This document shows, in pieces, positions 55,922 through 64,000 of a stretch of 64,000 nucleotides of DNA (positions within the stretch are counted from its first letter, which is position 1; each line of letters opens with the position of its first letter). The DNA is from Gracilariopsis chorda. Its lineage: Eukaryota > Rhodophyta > Florideophyceae > Gracilariales > Gracilariaceae. Where the stretch lies: contig NBIV01000301.1 of NCBI GenBank assembly GCA_003194525.1, positions 1 through 64,000 of the forward strand, written 5' to 3'. Both the position numbers and the translations under genes were made by a program. The notes under the pieces were generated by a model. That model was not told the origin of the DNA. It made no database searches and saw only the letters and a program-made list of their open reading frames with translations.

Positions 55922-58534
55922 TTAGAATGCAATATCAAACTCGGATCCGTCCGCGAGCAGTCCGCTTACAATCGCAGTTTCACGATACGTTCCAAACTGC
56001 TGTCCGTTGAAAGTCCTTGCGTCTTCATAAGAGCTCGAGCCGTGATTCATGAGCAGCAAGCGCAGAGCAAAGAGCTCAATGTCGGACGGTGAAACACCTC
56101 TGATCCATGAGACGCATTGCTCGTCTTCCGTGCGCTGTACCACCTACATGGGCAGATCGCAGTCGTCTGTGGTCCCCTGAGTGCTGTCTCCGTCGTATTG
56201 GTTAAGCACGCGGGCTGGAAGCGTACGATACAATCGAACTTTTTCAAAGTACGAAAGGTAGTCGAGGTTTGCGTATGCTTCGGGCCTTGCAAAGTATCTC
56301 TCCAGTGTAGACGGCTGTGATGCAGAAAGGAGCTGGTTGGGACCTCTCAGCAGAAATGTGCGCTCTACTTCCAAGTGAATGGCCAGTCGCTCTACTTTTG
56401 GTACGATGTGAACATGTCGAAACTCGAAAATTCTCCAAGCTGCATTGACAGGGCCCACCACACGTGCTCGCATGTATGCACGAATGTCGTTCTGCACCTG
56501 TGGCTCTTGTTGCTGCTCGTTGTGTGCGCCTGTCTCATTAGCACCACTCAAGTTGAGCACCACCTCCTGAGCTTTGGGCTGCTTAAACGCGTACTTCATC
56601 AGATAAGCCACTGCGCCCCCTCCTTGCCTGCGCTCTACGTTTATATCAGAGCGGTACTTCTTGGTCAGACTTGGGTGTTACGGCACTATCTTGAGGTCAT
56701 GTTGCCTTCTTATGCGGTAGACCACGCGATTCGTGCCTTCTTCAATGTACGTCTCCGGCACAATCATGTTGCGGTCGTATCCAAACTTGTAACGCCCAGC
56801 GCGATTCAGGCAATAGGGGGAGTAGCGGTGCCTGTGCATGGAACGAACGAGGGCACGCAACGCGTCGTCTTCACCGGGAAGAGGAAGTTCTGCAAGAATG
56901 AGCTGTCGATCACATCAACGTCTTCAATCATGCCTCCTTCGAGCCACACGAGCATGTGGTGATGAGGCACATTGCGCTTCTGAAACTCGAGCTTTGATGC
57001 AAGCCCTAGGCACTTCAATCCAAAGATGTGCTCCGAGTTCTTCTCCAAGTCCTTCATGAAGTTGTTCGCGTACTGGTTGTACACCCTTGCAACCAGATCC
57101 GGTCGGTCAAACGGTCGAGGGCGGTTACTCTGTGCCGTAAATGCGCTCCGATTGCTGGTATCCATACCAAGGCGCTGGATGTCCTCTCTCCAGATGTTCA
57201 TGGTGATTGTAATGAACAGAGAAGGCGGTCCTCTCCGCGCTACGATCGCCTGTACATCCATGCACTTGTACTTCCAGTACGCTGCTGAGTTGACCGAGTC
57301 ATCGGGCAGAAATATGCGTCCTATGTAGGCGAACTGTGATGGTGAAACATGAGCGGTTTACTGTTGTGCTTGCTGGATCTCTTGCTCTTGTACAATACGT
57401 GCCTGTTTTTTCTCTCCAGGAAACGTAGTCGCATGTCCTCAATGTTTGTGTGAGTGCGGAGCATCCACATCTGCATCAACGGTCCACTTTTGAGGAGGAT
57501 GTTGTCCGAGTACAGACGTCGCTTCGCGTTCTGAGCCCAGGTGAGCTTTCGGAGCTTCCAATCGTTGACGCTGAGACCTGAGCTTTGCTGTGAGGAGTTT
57601 CTTGCATCCAGGAACAGGCCGATGTCAAACGGTTCGTGCTGATCACCGTACGGGTAGAGAAGAGGGAAAGTGCCCTTCTCTGCGAGTTTGGATGCCGGTT
57701 TTAGAAGTCGGTACCGCACTTGCGCATTGTTTGCGGCATTCGCAGTCGCTCCTGCTCCAGCAGCAGCAGCACTCGTCACTGCAGCGTGCTCTTCGGTTAC
57801 GATTCCTTCTACCAAGCGCGGTACCTGAGACTCCACTCGGTACAGGCCAGTGGGAGCAAACACGAGTGTTCTCATCATGGTTGGCCCCCACCCGGAACAT
57901 CTTCAGGGAGAGGGCCAGCACCTGCATGAGGAGTACTGACCGTAGCACTTCGGATTCCTTCGTATCCACGTACGACTACTCCTTTTTCTGCTGCTTGCAC
58001 GCTGATACCCACGGCAGTCTCTGCATTTTGTTGTTGTTGTTGCTGTTGTGTGCTAAGCAAGGATCGGTAACGTTCGCGCACCACTTCTGGCTTCGGCTGG
58101 ATCACATCATACAACTTGGGTACGATGTCTCTTACGTTGATGTCCTGAATGAACGCACGCATATTTGCACGAGCATTGTGAGATGCATCTAAGGAAGGCG
58201 GACCGGTACCCCACAAAAAGCTGTAGCGCGTGCTGTTCTGGTTCTGCGTGGGCAGAGCGAGAGCTGCGTTGCCCTCAAGTCTGAGAAAGGAGGGACCGCC
58301 TCCCGTCACATACGACATGTCCATGAACGCTTGTGTCGTCGCAAAGACCGTATTCAAGTTGAGGAAATGGCTGTTAAAGGCTCTCAGGCTATAAATACTG
58401 CGAACCAACTCACTGCTATGCCTTCTGTGGAACATGACGCCCCACCCTGACATTCTTTTCATTGCACAGCACACTCCATTGGTCTCTTTGCCAAGCAAAA
58501 CGCATCCGCAGTACTTGCAGCTATGAATTCTCAA
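55922..58534 (-). pseudogene. Helitron Rep (HUH nuclease) region, copy 2, frameshifted
   Basis: In order on -: a CKYCGCVLLGKE...CC zinc-finger-like start; SFLRLEGNAALALPTQNQNS; KGTFPLLYPYGDQ; GPPSLFITITMNIWRE; the HUH-like VPHHHMLVWLEGG (57261-56806); RYKFGYDRNMIVPETYIEEG (56860-56678); VAYLMKYAFKQPK (56611-56144), where the catalytic Tyr would lie; and a linker to the helicase (56143-55922). HUH Rep proteins nick one strand and link to it through Tyr. There are at least five frame changes or stops. Confidence 0.82.
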
Positions 58535-58540
58535 TGTCCA

Positions 58541-59800
58541 TTACGGGTACTGGCAGGTGGAGAGCGTGTGTGCGTGCTCGCCGCATCTTCCGCATTGCCT
58601 TTGACCCGCAGTAGAAAGCATCTCAAACTCTAGAACGCTTGCCCGGATAGATGGATCATTCCAAGCTTCATCAGCCGCGGTATCCCACGCATAGTACACG
58701 CCATACAGTCCTCGATCCGGACGTCCAGCACATTGCATGATCGTCGTATCAAGCTGTTGCTGTGGCTGATGCTGCGGCTGGTGTGAGGGAGCCGTTGTGA
58801 TCTCACCCTCTTCCACCTCCATCGGAATGGGCACTTGTTGTTCTTCCTGTTCAGCTTGTGCCAGCGCAGGCTGCGGCGGCGGGTGTGAGGGAGCCGGGGT
58901 GATCTCATCCTCTTCCACTTCCATCGGAACTGGCATCTGTTCTTCCTCTTGTTCAGCTTATGGCAGCGCAGGCTGCGGCGGCGGGTGTGAGGGAGCCGGG
59001 GTGATCTCATCCTCTTCCACTTCCATGGGGACTGGCATCTGTTCTTCCTCTTCTTCAGCTTGTGGCAGAGCAGGCTGCTGTGGCGGCGGTGGTGACAGCG
59101 GTGGCTGTGAAGGAGCAGGGATGATCTCATCCTCTTCCACTTCCATCGCAACGGGCATCTGTTCTGCAGCCATCGGTGGGAGAGGGGGAGGCATCGGAGG
59201 CGGTGGAATGTGACTTGGAAATCCTCTTACAAACTCCAGAAACCCAGGAATTGGGCATGAAGTTAGTAGACCTACGGCAACGGACCCACTGGCTCCAGCG
59301 CCGCTTGTGCTATCTCCAGCTGCAACCGAAGTAGGTGCAGGAGTAATTTTGTCCTCTTCCACGGCTGGAACAATGGGTCCTTGCACGTGCACTCCGCTCT
59401 CATTTACCGGCATGTCATCTGGAGCGGGAGGAACTGGTAATCGTCGAGGTCGTCCAGCTCCGGGCCTTGCGCCGCCCGAGTTCACTCTAGCCACTCCCGA
59501 ATTGGCTCTGGCACCACCGGAATTGGCTCTGGCCCCTCCAGAATTGGCTCTGGTGCCTCCAGCGTTTGCTCGAGCATCTCCAGCATTCTGTCTGGCCCCT
59601 CCGGAAATGGCTCTGGCACCTCCAGAATTACGTCTGGCACCTCCGGCATTGGATCGAGCGCCCCCAGTATTGGCTCTTGCACCTCCAGAATTGGCTCGTG
59701 CACTTCCAGAGTTGGCTCTGGCATCTCCAGAATATCTTCGAGCACCTCCAGAGTTCGGTCTGGTCCCACCAGAGTTTGGACGTGGACCCCCTCGCGTCAT
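58541..59800 (-). pseudogene. N-terminal repeat and zinc-knuckle ORF of Helitron, copy 2
   Basis: From ATG 59800: about 17 copies of a seven-residue GGARANS-type repeat (residues 4 to about 120), then a Pro-rich spacer, then several ~35-residue acidic/Pro units (MEVEEDEITPAPSHPPPQP). A TAA near 58957 interrupts one unit where sister units have CAA. The same frame goes on to a CGRCGEHAHTLSTC zinc knuckle (CX2CX4HX4C) and TAA at 58541. The next frame starts eight residues later with the Rep zinc finger. The gag-like knuckle suggests single-stranded nucleic acid binding. Function of the repeats is unknown. Confidence 0.75.
59412..59800 (-). repeat. 21-bp coding minisatellite (GGARANS-type repeats)
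   Basis: In-frame tandem 21-bp units encode Gly-Gly-Ala-Arg-x-Asn-Ser. Copy 1 retains only a few decayed units at 51109-51354, so the array has expanded or contracted between copies. Confidence 0.85.
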
Positions 59801-60310
59801 TTCAATTTACCAGAAAAAGATTAAAAACCATTTTTTTTAACCCCGTAACAAATTTGTCAGAGTTCCAGAATACTTTCCAATATAACAAAAATTTAAGCGT
59901 AAAAAAATGGTTGCAGTTTTTGCTTTGCACCCACCGGGCCTAGTCGCATGCAGAAATTAAACAAAATTGCTGCAAGGCTTATATTTACCCGATGCAGTCG
60001 TGCGCAGCACAGGGACTCTCGACACACTCCTACTGGATTATGACGGGCGGAGTGTGCTCAGCCGGTTTTCAAGGCGTTTGATGTTTAAACCGCGTCCGGT
60101 TGTAAGGATTGGTCTGCCTTTACTCACACACCGAAGTGTGCTTTCCGGCCCCAAGAGGTACGACAGGGCGGCCGCCCCGGACCCTGCATAGCAAGCTGGT
60201 ATTAGGTCTGGTAAACCCTCAGACTTCCTGATCGCCGTCAAACGACCAGTATACCACAGAGGAGCACCTGACCTTTCCCAGATGCGTGGTACTTAGTGGG
60301 TTACTCTTGT

Positions 60311-60482
60311 GGCGACGTGCACACGAGCTTAACCTTGCTTAGGTCCCAGGCCAGCAAACAGTGCCCAAAGTAGCAAAAGGTTACGACATTGCACTATTGG
60401 CCAGCCTGAAATGGGAGGTGAAAATAGTGGTTAGGGTCAGAAAGCGAGATGCTTTTTGCACTGCGCCAGTGCAGTATATATG
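60311..60482. repeat. Upstream module of Helitron-like element, copy 2
   Basis: Same module as 51846-52022 and 61643-61815, ending CACTGCGCCAGTGCAGTATATA. TGCACTG and CAGTGCA form an inverted pair just before the TATA-like block. Confidence 0.75.
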
Positions 60483-60574
60483 CTCTGTGCATTGTGCTGC
60501 ACTGGCGCAGTGCAAAAATGCAGCCACGTGTCGTGCAAGCCAGGTACTGCTGAGTGGCTGGCACTGCAGTCATT

Positions 60575-60637
60575 TACTGTAGTGCCAGCCACTGATACTG
60601 TAGTGCCAGCCACTGATACTGTAGTGCCAGCCACTGA
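60575..60637. repeat. Three perfect 21-bp tandem units
   Basis: TACTGTAGTGCCAGCCACTGA repeated at 60575, 60596 and 60617. The GTGCCAGCCACTG core recurs singly near 53730 and 61208, and inverted near 60555 and 52123, always near the hairpin modules. Confidence 0.9.
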
Positions 60638-60743
60638 GCAGCAGCGGCAGTCAATATGCAGCAGCAGCCAATAAGGTTAGAGCTTTGCTGCTGCTGCTGC
60701 TGATGCTGCTGCTGGTGGTGGTGGTGAATTATTTGGATGGAAG

Positions 60744-60819
60744 GGAGGCGTTGCGCCAAAAGAGGTTTATGCATGCGCTGAAGAGGCCGTGCGGGCATGT
60801 TTATTGGCGCAACGCCTCC
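60744..60819. repeat. Hairpin module with perfect 16-bp inverted repeat
   Basis: GGAGGCGTTGCGCCAA at 60744-60759 and TTGGCGCAACGCCTCC at 60804-60819, around a 44-base spacer containing TGCATGCGCTGAAGAGGC. A GCTGCTGCTG run lies just before. Confidence 0.9.
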
Positions 60820-61334
60820 GTTCAATCAAGATGTAGGTTCTCATACGCTTGTAAATGGTTATAATGGAGAGACAAGTAGAAGTGGCATTCGGCCGCGGTT
60901 GGCGCTGCGCACCGCTGAATAAGGCTGACTTTGCGGGATGTACATGCCGTTTCTGCTCGCTATCGCTCGCAAACGGCCTGCAAACCAATGAGGGCTGCGG
61001 CGCTGAGAGTGAATATAGAATAGAGCAATAATGGAGCGGCCATGCGATTGTGATTGGTGGGCATTGCAGTTGTTGAGGGCCCGTGCGATTGGGATTGGCG
61101 GGCACTGCAGTTGTGCATGGGGAGTACAGTAGAATGTAATTGGCCGGCACTGCCAAAATGATTGTAGTGCCAAACACTGTGCAGTGGGATGGGTAGCAGG
61201 GTTGCAGTGCCAGCCACTGAGCAGCAGCGGCAGTCAAGATGCAGCAGCAGCCAATGAGCTCTGTGCTTTGCTGCTGCTGCTGTTGGTGATGCTGCTGCTG
61301 CTGCTGCTGGTGGTGGTGAATTTTTTTGAATGGC

Positions 61335-61412
61335 AGGGAGGTGTTGTGCCAAAAGAGATTTATGCATGCGCTGAAGAGAACGTGCGGGCGTTTTTATTGG
61401 TGCAATGCCTCC
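61335..61412. repeat. Hairpin module with CpG-to-TpG changes
   Basis: GGAGGTGTTGTGCCAA and TTGGTGCAATGCCTCC. All four differences from the copy at 60744 are C-to-T at CpG sites on this strand. Confidence 0.8.
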
Positions 61413-61466
61413 GTTCCATCAACATTTGCGCCCTCATACGCTTGTAAATGGGTATAATGGAGAGAT

Positions 61467-61642
61467 GAGTGGAAACGGCCTTCGGCCGTGGGCGACGCTG
61501 TGCGATGCGTTGTTTTTGTAGCTTTTTGTATTTAGTAGCGTTTGGAGGCTCTCCGAGCACTTTGCTCCTTTGCGCTCACTATAGCGCTCATAGAACCACG
61601 GGGCGCCGCGGCGCATAGATTATGTGGAGCCGTAAGGGTTTT
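61467..61642. repeat. Direct repeat flanking Helitron copy 2 (right)
   Basis: Matches 53467-53640 as described there, about 8 kb apart. Several differences are C/T at CpG. Confidence 0.75.
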
Positions 61643-61815
61643 TTGGCGACCTGCACACGAGCTCGGCCTTGCCTAGGTCCCAGGCCAGCAAACAGTGCCC
61701 AAAGTAGCGAAGGGTTACGACACTGCGCTATTGACCAGCCTGAAATGGGAGATGCAAAAAGTGGTTAGGGTCAGCAAGCGAGATGCTTTCTGCACTGCGC
61801 CAGTGCAGTATATAG
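61643..61815. repeat. Upstream module of Helitron-like element, third copy
   Basis: Third copy of the 51846/60311 module, ending in CACTGCGCCAGTGCAGTATATA and followed at once by the right half of the hairpin module (GGCGCAACGCCTCC). Confidence 0.7.
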
Positions 61816-62117
61816 GCGCAACGCCTCCCGTCAATCAACAACACCCCCCTCATACATGTGTAAATCATTAAGAGTGGGGTGGTGTTGAGATTTTGATTGC
61901 GACCTACACTTCAAGCCTATTTAGCCGGATGTTTAGGTTGCAACCTAAACTGAAAGACCAAACGCGTTGCGCCAAGTTTTTGCCAAGTGTGCCACTGTGC
62001 ACTGGTTGTAATTCGCGCCATTTTAAGACCAGAACAATCGCTTTAAGATAACCTTAAAACTGATTGCGTCAACAGTTGTCTCGCGAAGTCCAGGCCTTGA
62101 GTGTCGCAGTTCCAAAG

Positions 62118-62288
62118 ATGAAGAACTCACGAGGTGCCAACTTCACTCCTCATGAAGATCTAGCTCTTTGCAGAGCATGGATCTCTGCAGAGAGTTTTAG
62201 CTTAAGACTGCAAGTCAAAAGGGTTGCTTGCATAATCGCCGTTCATGAAACTGTTTCTGGCGACATTTTTGGCTTTGGCAATCGCTGA
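62118..62288 (+). pseudogene. Myb/SANT-like accessory protein fragment of a DNA transposon
   Basis: MKNSRGANFTPHEDLALCRAWISAES resembles the start of the Myb/trihelix-like proteins encoded beside PIF/Harbinger transposases (pattern NFT-x-EED-x-LCRAW). After about 26 residues the similarity stops and the frame ends at 62288. No transposase is seen next to it. Confidence 0.4.
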
Positions 62289-62754
62289 TAGTCAGATGGG
62301 CAGTCAGGCCATATTTAGAAATTTGGCAAGTTTCAGATATACTTTTAGGTGTGTTGATAGAGATGCTCTAACCTTGTTATATAGTTTTGTTATGGGCCAT
62401 AATAGAGCGAATTTGCAAGGCTTTAGCGAGAGCGGTTCTGACGGTACTAAGTCATTTTCATGCACCAGGCTTGTGTGTAGGAGACCCGCGATCTCGCAAC
62501 AGCGGGGTTGGATGATATTTACACTCTATAGCGCCAAAAAGTTTTCATTATTTCGCTTCGTACACAGAACCTTTGAAAGAATCAATCTGCTTTAAGACTT
62601 TTGGAATACTTGGTTTGCCGGCCAGGCGTTTCTTTCTCTCATTCGAGAGTATCCTTAGTTTTCATCGTGAGAGTCGGGAGATGTTGCGACTTCGTTTCGC
62701 GCCATCGCAAAAGTTGCTCTTTGCGTCTCGAAGTAGCCTGGTAAAACTATCAGG
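62289..62754. other. No gene recognised
   Basis: Overlapping frames at 62245-62595 and 62573-62923 (+) show no domain; the latter lies over a copia LTR. Confidence 0.4.
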
Positions 62755-63059
62755 TGAACATTATATATCTAAGAAAGTATGGGAGCGGTCGTGGGGGAAA
62801 TTAAACGACAGAATCCACTGCTGCTTCAGTTCAGTCTTTTTACAGGTTGACGAATCAGCTTATCGCTTATCTTCACTCACAAGACAACCAGAATGGTTCT
62901 TATATAGTCCTCGAGGGACGTAGTGCGAACAGAATATCTTCTAGATATCATCAGCGCACATGACAATTCAATCTAACGAGATAACTGTAAACAGAATGTA
63001 TAGAATGTAAATAAGCATGTAAACAATTCACTCATGCAAACAATTCACTATTAACATCA
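62755..63059 (-). repeat. Probable copia 3' LTR
   Basis: On -, it starts TGATGTTAATAG directly after a purine tract (ATGAGGGGAAG, 63060-63070) that follows the pol stop. A TATA box (ACTATATAAG on -) lies near 62905. The other end is set tentatively at TGTTCA (62755). Confidence 0.6.
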
Positions 63060-63071
63060 CTTCCCCTCATT

Positions 63072-63899
63072 CTAGACAGTCTCTTTCATGTCAAGACCCA
63101 TACCACGGCAATGATTATTGTGAGTGGCAGCATCAACTGGTTTCGTTAATATATCTGCAGTCATGACATGTGTCTCAACGTATTCCAAACAAACATCTCC
63201 TCGTTTCACATGGTCGCGAAGAAAATGGTACCGAATATCTATGTGCTTCGTACGTTCACTGCACACCGTGTCGGTGCTTAGACGGATTGCTCCTTGATTA
63301 TCACAACCAATTACCATACCTTTCTCGGCCCAAAGTCCAAGTTCAATCATAAGTGAACGGGGCCAAAGAGCTCCTCGTACTGTATTAGAGACGGAGACAT
63401 ATTCAGCTTCAACTGTAGACTGCGCCACAAGAGATTGCTTCTTCGACCGCCAGCTAACAGCTGCATCAGAGTTGATAAACACGAAACCTGCAGCTGACTT
63501 ACGGTCGGTGGTATCACCTGCAAAATCAGAATCAGAAAACCCTTTCATACTGTCAACACGTTGGACAAACATTAAGCCTACATCTTTGGTGCCCTTCAGA
63601 TACCTCAAAACCCGTTTCGCAGCCCTCCAATGTTGTTCACCAAAGGTATCCATGAAGCGGCTTAGATAGCTGACAGATAATGCAATATCTGGTCGACAAT
63701 TGTTCGAGAGGTATATCAGAGCGCCAACAAGTTCCTTGTACGGAAGGCCTCTTACTTCTTCATCCCGCACTCCATCCAACGCATAGTGTAAGATCATGGC
63801 AGTCTTCACCGGTGCACAAGATTGCATGCCAAACTGATCCAAAACGTGAGCGATCATGCTCGCATTATGAACCTTCAATGTGCCATCTGTGCCACGAAC
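63072..63899 (-). pseudogene. Copia pol C-terminus (RT end and RNase H), cut by LTR insertion
   Basis: On -: KVHNASMIAHVLDQFGMQ and GLPYKELVGALIYLSNNCRPDIALSVSYLSRFM (end of copia RT and connection), then RNase H: GFSDSDFAGDTTDRKSAAGFVF, SLVAQSTVEAEYVSVS, CDNQGAI, KHIDIRYHFLRDHV and ADILTKP, to the stop at 63072. Asp, Glu and Asp catalytic positions are present and the frame is open throughout. The upstream pol is displaced by an LTR at 63900. Until that insertion the copy looks intact here. Confidence 0.93.
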
Positions 63900-64000
63900 T
63901 GAAGTGCAACGCCCTCAGGGAGGGATTCTGGGTACTTGAACGCTTTCCCGATATTATCGGTTGTGTAGTGTGTATATGAACTACGCCCCACAATGGTGGG
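63900..64000 (+). repeat. LTR of another chromovirus copy, start only
   Basis: TGAAGTGCAACGCCCTCAGG at 63900 matches the LTR start at 10832 and then window position 1 onwards, keeping the CCGAT/ATCGG and CCCAC/GTGGG hairpins. It begins abruptly inside copia RT sequence and runs off the window. Confidence 0.93.

Larger units (their letters stand above)
53800..61880 (-). mobile_element. Helitron-like rolling-circle element, copy 2 (longer)
   Basis: On -: upstream repeat modules (61880-59830), an N-terminal low-complexity ORF from 59800, the Rep and the PIF1-like helicase ending at 54077. HUH-type Rep fused to a helicase defines Helitrons. The exact ends were not found; limits are set by the repeat modules shared with copy 1. 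All coding parts carry frameshifts or stops. Confidence 0.78.

Noticed and set aside
59307..59840. 177-codon + frame over the Helitron N-terminal repeats
   Set aside because: Shadow of the GGARANS-type repeat; the - strand frame has the ATG, acidic units and zinc knuckle.
53467..61642. Direct repeats flanking Helitron copy 2 as LTRs
   Set aside because: No TG...CA ends, primer site or target duplication; further copies lie elsewhere in the cluster.
1..64000. CRISPR arrays, bacterial operons, rRNA or tRNA genes
   Set aside because: No spacer-repeat array, operon layout or convincing tRNA/rRNA fold was found; primer-binding sites only mirror tRNA ends.

Overview
The window is eukaryotic nuclear DNA, dominated by transposable elements. 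LTR retrotransposons of Ty3/gypsy and Ty1/copia type, a LINE, Helitron-like rolling-circle elements, PIF/Harbinger-type DNA-transposon pieces and several miniature inverted-repeat families fill most of it. The few host-like genes are compact and largely uninterrupted: a BCS1-like AAA ATPase, a malectin-like protein and two small secreted proteins. This fits a small-gene, TE-rich alga such as a florideophyte red alga, but the organism is an inference and was not checked against any database.

Layout. 1-11654: a chromodomain-bearing Ty3/gypsy element (left LTR cut by the window edge), with gag and pol on + and a long extra ORF on - between pol and the 3' LTR; it sits inside a decayed copia element. 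12323-15417: AT-rich DNA with retroelement relics. 15423-22474: a complete second Ty3/gypsy element on - (170-bp LTRs, TSD GGTAT, one in-frame TAG), also carrying an extra ORF antisense to pol; that ORF starts with a near copy of the histone H3 tail. 22475-26100: gene-poor DNA with MITEs and a nested palindrome. 26181-26510: Lys/Tyr-rich secreted protein. 27924-28376: copia LTR plus primer-binding site. 30409-32748: malectin-like gene on -, split by a 990-bp Harbinger-like insertion. 33400-34070: transposase relic and a truncated LINE. 34624-35142: secreted Cys protein. 37861-39822: BCS1-like gene with one in-frame TGA, its 3' end replaced by a LINE (about 39767-43820). 45286-52330 and 53800-61880: two Helitron-like elements on -, the first split by a solo LTR. 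62118-63899: Myb-like fragment, copia LTR and copia pol on -, the latter cut by another LTR of the first family that runs off the window end.

Main observations. (1) The first gypsy family (LTRs and coding regions) is packed with tiny hairpins, mostly 4-7 bp stems and 2-7 nt loops, one every few tens of bases. The diverged solo LTR at 48478-49269 keeps several of them through compensatory base changes. (2) Both gypsy elements carry an accessory ORF on the opposite strand between pol and the 3' LTR; in the second it begins MARTKPTAKKT, close to the histone H3 tail. (3) All three detectable insertion junctions of the hairpin-rich family lie in other mobile elements.

Most element genes carry frameshifts or stops. 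Decay and sequencing error cannot be separated from the sequence alone.
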